Assembly: GCA_937864205.1 (NCBI GenBank)
Contig: CALMJB010000069.1
Location: 1-5,909 of the forward strand
DNA: 5,909 nucleotides
Source: an uncultured Actinomycetes bacterium
Lineage (GTDB): Bacteria > Actinomycetota > Actinomycetes > Nanopelagicales > Nanopelagicaceae
Direction: 5' to 3'
Of this stretch, positions 1-5,909 are shown in pieces. Numbering within the stretch: position 1 is the first letter of the stretch; the number at the start of each line of letters is the position of its first letter. The notes below the pieces were generated by a model that saw only the letters and a list, made by a program, of their open reading frames with translations, was not told the origin of the DNA and made no database searches. The position numbers and the translations under genes are program-made.

Positions 1-109
1 ACGAAGTCCTCGGATAACAGTTTTGCCTGCAAGGGGAAGGCAGGCAAAAAATGCGCCCGGGGGCTTCGCTTATTTCAACCGCGATATCACCCGTCTGGTG
101 AATCTCTAG
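1..109 (+). other. Possible C-terminal end of a convergent gene (unrecognised)
   Basis: The plus-strand frame starting at base 2 is open from the window edge to a TAG at 107-109. Its last residues read FAYFNRDITRLVNL. The stop lies in the tetranucleotide CTAG (106-109), which also supplies the TAG of the minus-strand gene, an arrangement common for convergent genes in compact genomes. A second plus-strand frame, starting at base 1, is also open, to TAA at 121-123, and would overlap the minus gene by 18 bases. I recognise neither peptide. The first half of the base-2 frame uses codons (AGG, CGG, ATA, GGG) that are unusual beside the other genes, and it overlaps the inverted repeat. It may therefore be non-coding. 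Confidence 0.25.
2..68 (+). repeat. Nested inverted repeat / possible structured RNA element
   Basis: Two stacked helices can be read directly. The inner one pairs TTTTGCCTGC (21-30) with GCAGGCAAAA (40-49), a perfect 10-bp stem with a 9-nt purine-rich loop. The outer one pairs CGAAGTCCTCGG (2-13) with CCGGGGGCTTCG (57-68); all 12 positions pair in plus-strand RNA if two G-U wobbles are allowed, while the minus-strand copy would have two A-C mismatches. Seven-nt stretches on each side form an internal loop. It lies just past the 3' end of the minus-strand gene, so it could be a transcript-end structure or part of an unrecognised plus-strand RNA or gene cut by the window edge. No U-run follows the inner stem on either strand, so it is not a classical intrinsic terminator. 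The pairing is seen; the function is not known. Confidence 0.5.
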
Positions 110-1518
110 TTCAACCCGCTTAAATCATCCGGAACTGTTGTGCTATTTAGAAAACTCTCAACATCTTCAAAGATATTGGTTTTGTTATTTACTGGCGATG
201 GCAAAAATGCCGGATCTTCCCAACGTTGATCGCGGCCGGAATTGCCACGCAACTTCTTCACCTCATGCCAAAAGAATGCTGCTTCGCGAGCCTTTCTTGG
301 TGAAATTTCCAATCCCAATAATGTTGCAAACAATTGTGAAACTGGAGAATTAGTTGCCCTTTTACGACGAGAGTTTTCAATCAGCGCGCTAAAGGATGGA
401 ATTCGATCTTTCGCCACTTGCGAAACTACGTGATCAATCCAACCTTCAATTAAAGCCAAAATAGTTTCTAATTTAAGTAACGCAATTTCTTGTGCGGCAG
501 TTTGTTCTGGCGTAAATAATCCATTATTTAAAGCGATGGTAAAACTTTGTGGGTTATTAAAATCAAAATTGCCAGAGCTCATCGCTTCTTCGGCTTGACG
601 TTGAATTGATTCCACATCAATCCTGATGCCATTGCCATAAGTGGTGATGGCGTCGCGAATGTAATTTGCTAACCAGGGATTATGGGCAAATAACCGGGCG
701 GCGCTGACTTCGCGCAGTGCCAGATAAATCTGAATTTCCTTTTCCGGTAGACCTAATCCATCTCCCCAAGCTTGCACGTTCTGTGCCAACAGGTGTGAGG
801 TCGGAGCAGGGAAAAGCGGAATCGCAACATCGTGAGATCCAGTCAAGGTTTTTGCCAGTTGCCCAATTGATTGACCTAATTGAGTAGCAATTAATGAACC
901 CATAAAAGATTTCAAAATATTGGTCAACATCTGTTGCATGACATTTTGTTGATTTGGATCAATATTTGGATTGTTTATATTTGCAGGATTGATTGCTTGT
1001 AATGGTAACTGTGGGTTTGGACCAGAAATTACTTTTGCTAATGCTTCTGCCATTCCTTCTGCTAATGGCTCAAACATTTTTTGCCAGCCTATTAAAGAGT
1101 TCTCGATCCAATCGCGCATATTCCAAGCCGGATTTGAATTAGTTAGCGATGCTGGAAAAATTATTTCTGGATCTAGCCAAAGGTTTGCGATATCAATCGC
1201 TTCCTTCATATCTTTTTGTTGATTTGTGCCAATCGGTGAACCGTCACCACAAACTTCTCGGGCGATTTTTCGAACCGTTTCAGTCGCAATTAATTGTGCG
1301 CCGGCTTGACCGGGGGCAAGGTTTGTACCGGCTAAACCAAACTGTTGACCGAATTGATTACCAAATTGTTGTGAGAATTGTTGGCTAAATTGTTGGGTGA
1401 AGTTTCGTAACATTTTTTCAAAATCAGGTTGACCATTCGGTTCATTTTTTGAAGGATCATTGGAATCATCACGTGGCTCATCGTCACCACCATTATTTGG
1501 ACCAAAACCGAAAGACAT
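106..1518 (-). CDS. DUF2342 / zincin-like putative metalloprotease-family protein
   Basis: A 470-residue protein of the actinobacterial DUF2342 (zincin_2) family, usually annotated as a zinc-dependent metalloprotease or putative hydrolase. The family block LREVSAARLFAHNPWL (residues 268-283) and the C-terminal signature GRDQRWEDPAFLPSP identify it. The N-terminus (about 1-35) is acidic, Asn/Pro-rich and probably disordered; residues 42-61 are five four-residue repeats of the QQFG type. The central part (about 200-260) is Ala/Leu/Gln-rich and helical. No HExxH zinc motif is present: the expected place reads R269-E-V-S-A, and the only other HE is H418-E-V-K-K. Metal-dependent peptidase activity is therefore a family-level assumption. 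There is no signal peptide, so it is probably cytoplasmic. The ATG at 1518 is chosen because GGAG lies four bases upstream and the protein begins with the Phe/Gly-rich start seen in relatives. The gene diverges from the YlbL-UPF0182 operon, a conserved actinobacterial pairing. Confidence 0.88.
   Translation of the reverse strand: MSFGFGPNNGGDDEPRDDSNDPSKNEPNGQPDFEKMLRNFTQQFSQQFSQQFGNQFGQQFGLAGTNLAPGQAGAQLIATETVRKIAREVCGDGSPIGTNQQKDMKEAIDIANLWLDPEIIFPASLTNSNPAWNMRDWIENSLIGWQKMFEPLAEGMAEALAKVISGPNPQLPLQAINPANINNPNIDPNQQNVMQQMLTNILKSFMGSLIATQLGQSIGQLAKTLTGSHDVAIPLFPAPTSHLLAQNVQAWGDGLGLPEKEIQIYLALREVSAARLFAHNPWLANYIRDAITTYGNGIRIDVESIQRQAEEAMSSGNFDFNNPQSFTIALNNGLFTPEQTAAQEIALLKLETILALIEGWIDHVVSQVAKDRIPSFSALIENSRRKRATNSPVSQLFATLLGLEISPRKAREAAFFWHEVKKLRGNSGRDQRWEDPAFLPSPVNNKTNIFEDVESFLNSTTVPDDLSGLN
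1336..1395 (-). repeat. 12-bp coding tandem repeat (QQFS/QQFG x5)
   Basis: Within the DUF2342 gene, residues 42-61 consist of five consecutive tetrapeptides, QQFS, QQFS, QQFG, NQFG and QQFG, encoded by imperfect 12-bp repeats. The segment follows a disordered acidic N-terminus and precedes the family domain. It is a low-complexity Phe/Gln segment that could vary in copy number between strains. The repeat is seen directly; no function is claimed. Confidence 0.85.
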
Positions 1519-1522
1519 TTTT

Positions 1523-1526
1523 CTCC
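1523..1526 (-). promoter_or_regulatory. Ribosome binding site of the DUF2342 gene
   Basis: The minus strand reads CGGAG, then AAAA, then ATG at 1518, giving a GGAG Shine-Dalgarno core with a short four-base spacer. It supports the chosen start. The three plus-strand genes lack a comparable site. Confidence 0.55.
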
Positions 1527-1534
1527 GATATAAC

Positions 1535-1545
1535 CTTTATATAAT
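1535..1545 (-). promoter_or_regulatory. Possible -10 region for the DUF2342 gene
   Basis: An AT-rich stretch reads ATTATATAAAG on the minus strand, about 20 bases upstream of the start codon, and contains TATAAA/TATATA, close to a sigma-70 -10 hexamer. No good TTGACA-like box is found 16-18 bases further upstream; that position is next to the 11-bp repeat array. This is a weak call based on position and base composition. Confidence 0.3.
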
Positions 1546-1567
1546 CTCTAATAAATCCTTGGTACTG

Positions 1568-1633
1568 CTTGATACTTACTTGATTCTTGCTTGATACCTA
1601 CTTGATTCTTTCTTGATACCCAATTGACTCTAG
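1568..1633. repeat. Array of six 11-bp tandem units in the divergent promoter region
   Basis: Six consecutive 11-bp units start at 1568, 1579, 1590, 1601, 1612 and 1623: CTTGATACTTA, CTTGATTCTTG, CTTGATACCTA, CTTGATTCTTT, CTTGATACCCA and ATTGACTCTAG. Odd units carry TTGATAC and even units TTGATTC or TTGACTC, so the array is also three copies of a 22-bp unit. Eleven bp is about one helical turn, so every TTGA core faces the same side of the DNA. An extra exact TGATTCTTTC (part of the array at 1603-1612) recurs at 1682-1691. The array lies between the two divergent genes and could be an operator for a cooperatively binding regulator or simply a slippage-derived repeat. Sequence and phasing are seen; the regulatory role is inferred. 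Confidence 0.8.
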
Positions 1634-1701
1634 ATAAAAGAGTAAACCCCGAAGCTTGAGAAATTCTTCCCGATTCTAAGATGATTCTTTCGCCACACAC
1701 T

Positions 1702-1716
1702 TATACAATCTACGCA
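1702..1716 (+). promoter_or_regulatory. -10 element for a probable leaderless operon transcript
   Basis: TACAAT at 1704-1709 (also readable as TATACA at 1702-1707) matches the TANNNT actinobacterial -10 consensus and five of six bases of TATAAT. Six bases separate it from the ATG at 1716, which would put the transcription start on or next to the A of the start codon. No Shine-Dalgarno sequence is present upstream of that ATG, which fits a leaderless mRNA. No convincing -35 box was seen at the normal distance (ATGATT at 1681-1686 is a poor match). Confidence 0.5.
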
Positions 1717-1898
1717 TGAGTTCATCTGCATCGGCCCTAATCTGGTGGGTTATCCCACTTGTGGCAGTGATGATCTCAATTGGGTATGTAATTTGGGTCA
1801 GCAAGTTCCAAGAAAAATATGAGAATGAGACTTCGCGCTCGGTCGATAAATTTCAAAGGTTTCAAAAATCTTTGGCCGCTCAGCAAGATAAGAAGTAG
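1716..1898 (+). CDS. Small single-pass membrane protein
   Basis: A 60-residue protein with one clear membrane helix (about residues 8-28, WWVIPLVAVMISIGYVIW core), followed by a charged, probably helical tail of about 30 residues rich in Lys, Glu and Gln that ends in DKK. Small proteins of this layout (short N-terminus, one helix, then a charged tail containing an Arg/Phe-rich YERFRR-like stretch, here VDKFQRFQKSL) occur next to YlbL-type proteases in actinobacteria, to my recollection. I do not know a function. The tail is probably cytoplasmic because positive charges follow the helix. The ATG sits directly downstream of a -10-like box, suggesting leaderless translation. The last 80 bases overlap the upstream part of the PDZ-protease reading frame; the peptide in this frame looks much more natural there than the Arg/Ser-rich one in the protease frame. 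It may be a partner or anchor for the protease, but this is speculation from position only. Confidence 0.7.
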   Translation: MSSSASALIWWVIPLVAVMISIGYVIWVSKFQEKYENETSRSVDKFQRFQKSLAAQQDKK

Positions 1899-3024
1899 CA
1901 CCTACCCATCGGGCTTATCCGATACGCAATTTTCAGGTCGAATTCAAACCAATCGACCCAAGTTTTGGTCCACGCTTTTTAGTTACCCATTTGAACTAAC
2001 CGCTACTAATTCAAATAGTGGCAGATTTGGCCGCCGGGTTTTCTTAGGTTTGCTCACTATCGCGCTACTTGCACCCGCGCCTTTTGTAATCATCACGCCA
2101 GGCGAACCGGAAAATGTCTTGGAAAAAACCATAAAAATTTCCGGTGCAACCACTTATCCAACCACTGGAAAACTTTCATTGACTTCAGTTTTGGTAAGTA
2201 ATCCAGATGTTTATTTGCCCGGAGCTGCCATCTTGTGGGTGTGGGCGCGCGGCAATGAAGCGGTGTTGCCACGAATCGATATTTATGGCGATGGCGAAAC
2301 CAGCGCCGATGCAATAGCCGCAGGCCAATCCCAAATGCGTGATTCGCAGGCTAACGCAACGCAAGCTGCCCTCAATTATCTTGGGTATAAAGGTGAAAGC
2401 AAGATATTAGTTGGAACGATTAATCCACTTTCAAATGCCAAAGGAATTTTGCAAACCGGAGATCAATTAATTGCCATAGACAATCAAGCGGTTTCATCAG
2501 CTGATCAAATTGCCAAACTTATTTCTAGTAAGAAAGTAACGGATTCAGTGCAAATTAAATTCATCAATAAATCCGGCGAAACTATCGAAAAATCAATCAA
2601 ATTAATTTCTCGGCCAGATAAAAGCGCGTTTATCGGAATCACATTAGAAAATAATGTGACTTACCCCGTTAAAGTTTCAGTGGATATTGAAAATACTGGT
2701 GGACCAAGTGGCGGATTAATTTTTGCCCTAGGAATAATTGAAAAGTTAACTCCAGAAAATTTTGTTAATGGGCGAAACATTGCCGGCACTGGCACGATTG
2801 GTCCAACGGGAGAAGTTGGGCCAATCGGTGGAATCATGGAAAAAATCGCTGGTGCCAAATCTGCCGGTGTAAAGATTTTCTTAGCGCCGGCTGAGAACTG
2901 CGCAGATATTTACGATGTTCCAGCAGGCATAACTGTCGCCCCAGTTAATACTTTAAAAGAGGCTTTAGATGTGTTGCGCCAGTCTCAAAATTCTGGTTAT
3001 AAGTTCCCGACCTGCGACAGATAG
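1819..3024 (+). CDS. ylbL: YlbL-type membrane-anchored PDZ and Lon-like (S16) serine protease
   Basis: The 401-codon frame contains, in order, a membrane anchor after a basic FGRR stretch (about residues 74-92), the family segment ITPGEPENV and TYPTTGKLSLTSV, a PDZ domain (about 190-272, with the GILQTGDQLIAIDNQ ligand-loop region) and a Lon-type S16 protease domain (about 280-390). The catalytic Ser is S297 in GGPSGGL and the catalytic Lys is K342 in GGIMEKIAGA, 45 residues apart and close to the Ser-Lys spacing of Lon. There is no ATPase domain, as expected for YlbL-like proteins. The protease part should lie outside the cytoplasmic membrane. The 5' end is uncertain: ATG 1819 and ATG 1825 both lie inside the upstream gene with weak ribosome binding sites, and no ATG or GTG occurs in frame between 1891 and the anchor; the first alternative is TTG 2050, inside the anchor. 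Stop to next start is 12 bases, suggesting co-translation with UPF0182. Confidence 0.88.
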   Translation: MRMRLRARSINFKGFKNLWPLSKIRSSTYPSGLSDTQFSGRIQTNRPKFWSTLFSYPFELTATNSNSGRFGRRVFLGLLTIALLAPAPFVIITPGEPENVLEKTIKISGATTYPTTGKLSLTSVLVSNPDVYLPGAAILWVWARGNEAVLPRIDIYGDGETSADAIAAGQSQMRDSQANATQAALNYLGYKGESKILVGTINPLSNAKGILQTGDQLIAIDNQAVSSADQIAKLISSKKVTDSVQIKFINKSGETIEKSIKLISRPDKSAFIGITLENNVTYPVKVSVDIENTGGPSGGLIFALGIIEKLTPENFVNGRNIAGTGTIGPTGEVGPIGGIMEKIAGAKSAGVKIFLAPAENCADIYDVPAGITVAPVNTLKEALDVLRQSQNSGYKFPTCDR

Positions 3025-3036
3025 GCTTTCGCCGTT

Positions 3037-5909
3037 ATGAGCATCTTTGGAAACTCCGGCGGAAATAATCCATTTGATCGTCCGCTAAATAATCCATTTG
3101 GTGGATTTGGTCGAAAACGCGAAGCCGGTTCCCGTCGCGTGAGTCCGTTAACCATCACAGCGGTAATAGTTGTTGTGCTCTTCTTAATTTTGGTTTCACT
3201 CTCTGGTTTTTACGCCGACATTTTGTGGTTTAAGTCAGTTGGATTTTTGAAAGTTTGGCAGACCATTTTGTTCACGCAGATTGCGTTATTTATTGGATTT
3301 GGTTTTGTAACTTCGGCAATCGTCACCGGAAATATTTGGTTTGCATATCGAAAGCGACCAATTTATGTTCCGGTTGCAGTTGAAGCTGACAATCTAGATC
3401 GCTATCGCACCACGCTCGAACCAATCAAGCGAATTGTCACACTCGGAATCTTTTTAGCACTCTTCTATTTTTCCGGAACCTCCGGAGCTAGATTGTGGTC
3501 AAACTGGTTGCAGTTTAGAAATTCGGCAGATTTCGGCGTCACCGATCCGCAATTCGGTAAAGATATTTCCTTCTACACATTTAAATTACCGATTTATCAA
3601 ACTTTAATTGGTTGGGCGATTTCGACGGTGGTAATTTCAATAATTGCTTCCGCGATTGTGCATTACTTATATGGCGGATTACGACTTCAACTTCGCGATG
3701 AGCGCACGACTGTGTCCGCGCGAGTACAACTTTCCGTATTACTTGGAATTTTGGTTTCACTTAAAGCGGTGGCATATTGGTTTGATCGATACGCGCTTTC
3801 TTTGAAAGAGGGCAGATTAATCACCGGCCTGACTTATACCGAAGTCAATGCTGTGTTGCCGGCGAAATCGATTTTGGCCGCGATTGCAGTTATCTGTGCT
3901 CTGCTGTTCTTCGCCAGCATTTTCCGCAAATCTTGGTTGTTACCTTCTGCCGGGGTTGCTTTGATGGTTATATCTTCAGTTTTGCTCGCTGGTGTTTATC
4001 CAAGTGCAATTCAACAATTCCAAGTAAAACCAAATGAATCTGCCAAAGAGGCGCCATTTATCCAACGAAATATTGACGCAACGCGAACTGCATATGGAAT
4101 CGATGGCGTAGAAATTAAGGATTACCAAGCCACGGTTTCGACCAGTGCGGGTCAATTAGCAAATGATGCCGCGACCATTTCAAATATCAGATTAATTGAT
4201 CCAAATGTTGTATCTGCAACATTTAGACAATTACAACAGATCAAGCCCTATTACACATTTGCCGATTCATTAGATATCGATCGCTATAAAGTAAATGGCG
4301 TTTCCCGCGACATGGTGCTTGCAGTTCGGGAATTAAATTTGGCCGGAAATCCAAATCGAAACTGGATTAATGATCACTTGGTTTATACCCACGGATTTGG
4401 ATTAGTCGGAGCATTTGGAAATACCCGCGACCCAGATGGCAAACCATTTTTCGTGGTAGGAGACATTCCACCAACTTCTGGCCTTGGAAACTTTGAGCCC
4501 CGTATTTATTTTGGCGAGAATGTTCCGGCGTACTCAATTGTGGGTGGAAACTCAAGCAATCCAACAGAATTTGATTATCCCGATGATAAATCTGCAAATG
4601 GTCAGAAAAATTACACATACACCGGAGATGGTGGTGTGCCAATTGGCTCATTATTAAATCGAATTGTGTTTGCACTTAAGTATCAAGAACAGCGAATCTT
4701 GCTGAGTAATTTAATCAACAGCAATTCGAAGATTTTATTTGAACGTCACCCGCGTGATCGAGTTGCGAAAGTTGCGCCGTGGTTGACCCTAGATGGCGAC
4801 CCATATCCGGCAGTGGTTGATGGAAAAATAACTTGGATAATTGATGGGTATACAACTTCCAACAGCTATCCAAACTCTCGCAAAGTTAATTTATCTGCTA
4901 CCGGCGATGCTTTAACTAGCAGATCGACCGCGATAGCAGCATTAGATAATCGTTCTATCAATTACATTCGAAATTCTGTAAAAGCGACGGTAGATGCCTA
5001 TAGTGGAAAAGTCACGTTGTATGCATGGGATGAAACTGATCCAGTTTTGAAAACTTGGAGCAAATCTTTCCCTGGCACAGTTCAACCAAAGAGTGCAATT
5101 TCGGCAGATTTACTTGACCATATTCGCTATCCAGAAGATATGTTCAGAGTGCAACGCGATATTTTAAGTGCGTACCATGTAAAAACTGCATCTGCCTTTT
5201 ATGGCGGACAAGATTTTTGGCGGGTACCTCGAGATCCTTCAACATTTGGCGCAAACTCAGGAAATCAACCGCCGTACTATTTAACGTTGCAATTACCAGG
5301 TCAAGCAAAGCCAACTTTCTCGCTGACCACACCATTTGTTCCGCGCGGTGGCCGAGAGAACTTGTCAGCATTAGCAGTCGTAAATTCTGATTTCGGTCCT
5401 GATTACGGAAAAATTACTGTTTTACAACTGCCCAGATCTACAAATATTGCCGGGCCTTCTCAAGTAGCTTCGAACTTTGAAGCAAAACCTCAAGTCGCGC
5501 AAGCGTTATCACTTTTGCGACAAGGTGGATCTGATGTCGTACTTGGAAATTTATTAACTCTGCCAGTTGGTCAAGGTTTGTTGTATGTGCAACCAGTTTA
5601 TGTGCGAGCGACATCTAATGCCGCGGCTTATCCACTTTTGCAAAAAATCTTGGTCTCATTTGGAGATCAGATTGGATTTGATGACACATTAAAAGGCGCG
5701 CTTGATCAAGTCTTTGGTGGAAACTCAGGTACTTCAGTTAACTCTGGTTCAACTGCAACTGGCACTGGCAATACAACCGCGACAAATAGTCAAGCGCTGC
5801 GTTCTGCAATTGCATCAGTACAACAGGCTTATAAGGATTACATTGCTGCCCAGAAAAATCTTGATGGTGCCGCTATGGATCGCGCGAGAGCAAGGTTGGA
5901 ATCAGCACT
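3037..5909 (+). CDS. UPF0182 family membrane protein (3' end cut by window)
   Basis: 957 complete codons of a UPF0182 (COG1615) protein, a family of large actinobacterial and cyanobacterial membrane proteins of unknown function, usually about 900-1000 residues. The first 36 residues are Asn/Gly/Phe-rich and end in a basic patch. Seven hydrophobic helices follow, at about 39-60, 76-100, 133-152, 190-212, 232-250, 278-298 and 303-325. The remaining 630 residues form a large domain, predicted extracytoplasmic, starting with the family motif APFIQRNIDATRTAYG (about 339-354). A Ser/Thr/Gly/Asn-rich linker (about 894-917) separates it from a short C-terminal helical segment (SAIASVQQAYKDYIAAQ and following) that relatives also have. 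Only a few residues and the stop are expected beyond the window. The ATG at 3037 has no strong ribosome binding site (AGATAGG lies 12 or more bases upstream), which fits translational coupling to the protease gene. Family is certain; biochemical role is unknown. Confidence 0.95.
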   Translation, partial: MSIFGNSGGNNPFDRPLNNPFGGFGRKREAGSRRVSPLTITAVIVVVLFLILVSLSGFYADILWFKSVGFLKVWQTILFTQIALFIGFGFVTSAIVTGNIWFAYRKRPIYVPVAVEADNLDRYRTTLEPIKRIVTLGIFLALFYFSGTSGARLWSNWLQFRNSADFGVTDPQFGKDISFYTFKLPIYQTLIGWAISTVVISIIASAIVHYLYGGLRLQLRDERTTVSARVQLSVLLGILVSLKAVAYWFDRYALSLKEGRLITGLTYTEVNAVLPAKSILAAIAVICALLFFASIFRKSWLLPSAGVALMVISSVLLAGVYPSAIQQFQVKPNESAKEAPFIQRNIDATRTAYGIDGVEIKDYQATVSTSAGQLANDAATISNIRLIDPNVVSATFRQLQQIKPYYTFADSLDIDRYKVNGVSRDMVLAVRELNLAGNPNRNWINDHLVYTHGFGLVGAFGNTRDPDGKPFFVVGDIPPTSGLGNFEPRIYFGENVPAYSIVGGNSSNPTEFDYPDDKSANGQKNYTYTGDGGVPIGSLLNRIVFALKYQEQRILLSNLINSNSKILFERHPRDRVAKVAPWLTLDGDPYPAVVDGKITWIIDGYTTSNSYPNSRKVNLSATGDALTSRSTAIAALDNRSINYIRNSVKATVDAYSGKVTLYAWDETDPVLKTWSKSFPGTVQPKSAISADLLDHIRYPEDMFRVQRDILSAYHVKTASAFYGGQDFWRVPRDPSTFGANSGNQPPYYLTLQLPGQAKPTFSLTTPFVPRGGRENLSALAVVNSDFGPDYGKITVLQLPRSTNIAGPSQVASNFEAKPQVAQALSLLRQGGSDVVLGNLLTLPVGQGLLYVQPVYVRATSNAAAYPLLQKILVSFGDQIGFDDTLKGALDQVFGGNSGTSVNSGSTATGTGNTTATNSQALRSAIASVQQAYKDYIAAQKNLDGAAMDRARARLESA

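Noticed and set aside
21..49. Intrinsic terminator for either convergent transcript
   Set aside because: The stem is perfect, but on both strands it is preceded by T and followed by A; no U-tract follows the helix, so it does not fit the standard model.
70..125. tRNA fragment suggested by TTCAACC sequences
   Set aside because: No cloverleaf arms or acceptor stem can be built around either TTCAACC copy (74-80, 110-116).
138..433. Two plus-strand reading frames opposite the DUF2342 gene
   Set aside because: They are short, overlap each other and lie fully antisense to a well-supported family protein; no domain is recognisable.
971..1388. Two plus-strand frames (971-1222 and 1149-1388) opposite the DUF2342 gene
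   Set aside because: Both are antisense shadows with unnatural composition and no start context.
1624..1629. TTGACT as the -35 box of the plus-strand operon promoter
   Set aside because: No acceptable -10 sequence lies 16-19 bases downstream, and it is about 75 bases from the better -10 at 1704-1709. It is better explained as the last unit of the 11-bp array.
1568..1633. CRISPR array
   Set aside because: Units are 11 bp and directly abutting, with no spacers and no cas genes nearby.
2093..2314. Minus-strand frame inside the YlbL gene
   Set aside because: Arg/Trp/His-rich antisense shadow of a conserved region.
4367..4675. 102-codon minus-strand frame inside the UPF0182 gene
   Set aside because: His/Gln/Leu-rich composition, no ribosome binding site, and fully antisense to a conserved protein.
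5144..5371. 75-codon minus-strand frame inside UPF0182
   Set aside because: Antisense to a conserved domain, with no supporting signals.

Overview
The window is about 5.9 kb of AT-leaning, very compact DNA. The gene set and order (a DUF2342/zincin-like protein diverging from a small membrane protein, a YlbL-type PDZ/Lon-like protease and a UPF0182 membrane protein) are a known actinobacterial neighbourhood. Low GC for an actinobacterium, tight packing and an apparently leaderless start make me favour a streamlined aquatic actinobacterium such as the acI/Nanopelagicales group. The lineage is inferred; nothing here proves it.

Layout. Positions 1-105 lie beyond the 3' end of the minus-strand gene. 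They hold a GC-rich nested inverted repeat (2-68) and two plus-strand reading frames open from the window edge, one of which would stop inside the same CTAG that ends the minus gene. Positions 106-1518 (minus) encode the 470-residue DUF2342/zincin-like protein, which has no HExxH motif. Positions 1519-1715 are the divergent control region, with six 11-bp tandem units (1568-1633) and a promoter-like -10 element just upstream of the first plus-strand gene. On the plus strand come a 60-residue single-pass membrane protein (1716-1898), a membrane-anchored PDZ plus Lon-type (S16) serine protease (ORF 1819-3024, start uncertain) and a UPF0182 seven-helix membrane protein (3037 to the window edge, lacking only its last residues).

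The three plus-strand genes are overlapping or 12 bp apart and look like one operon. All three products are predicted to sit in the cytoplasmic membrane, with the protease domain and the large C-terminal part of UPF0182 outside the cell. A membrane or envelope protein-processing role fits this, but the partners and substrates are unknown.

The main points for a second look are the 11-bp repeat array between the divergent genes, the missing conventional start codon for the PDZ protease, the degenerate metal-binding motif in the DUF2342 protein, and the structured element at the left edge. I see no clear evidence of a wholly new defence or mobile system; most of the window is a conserved actinobacterial housekeeping locus of poorly understood function.
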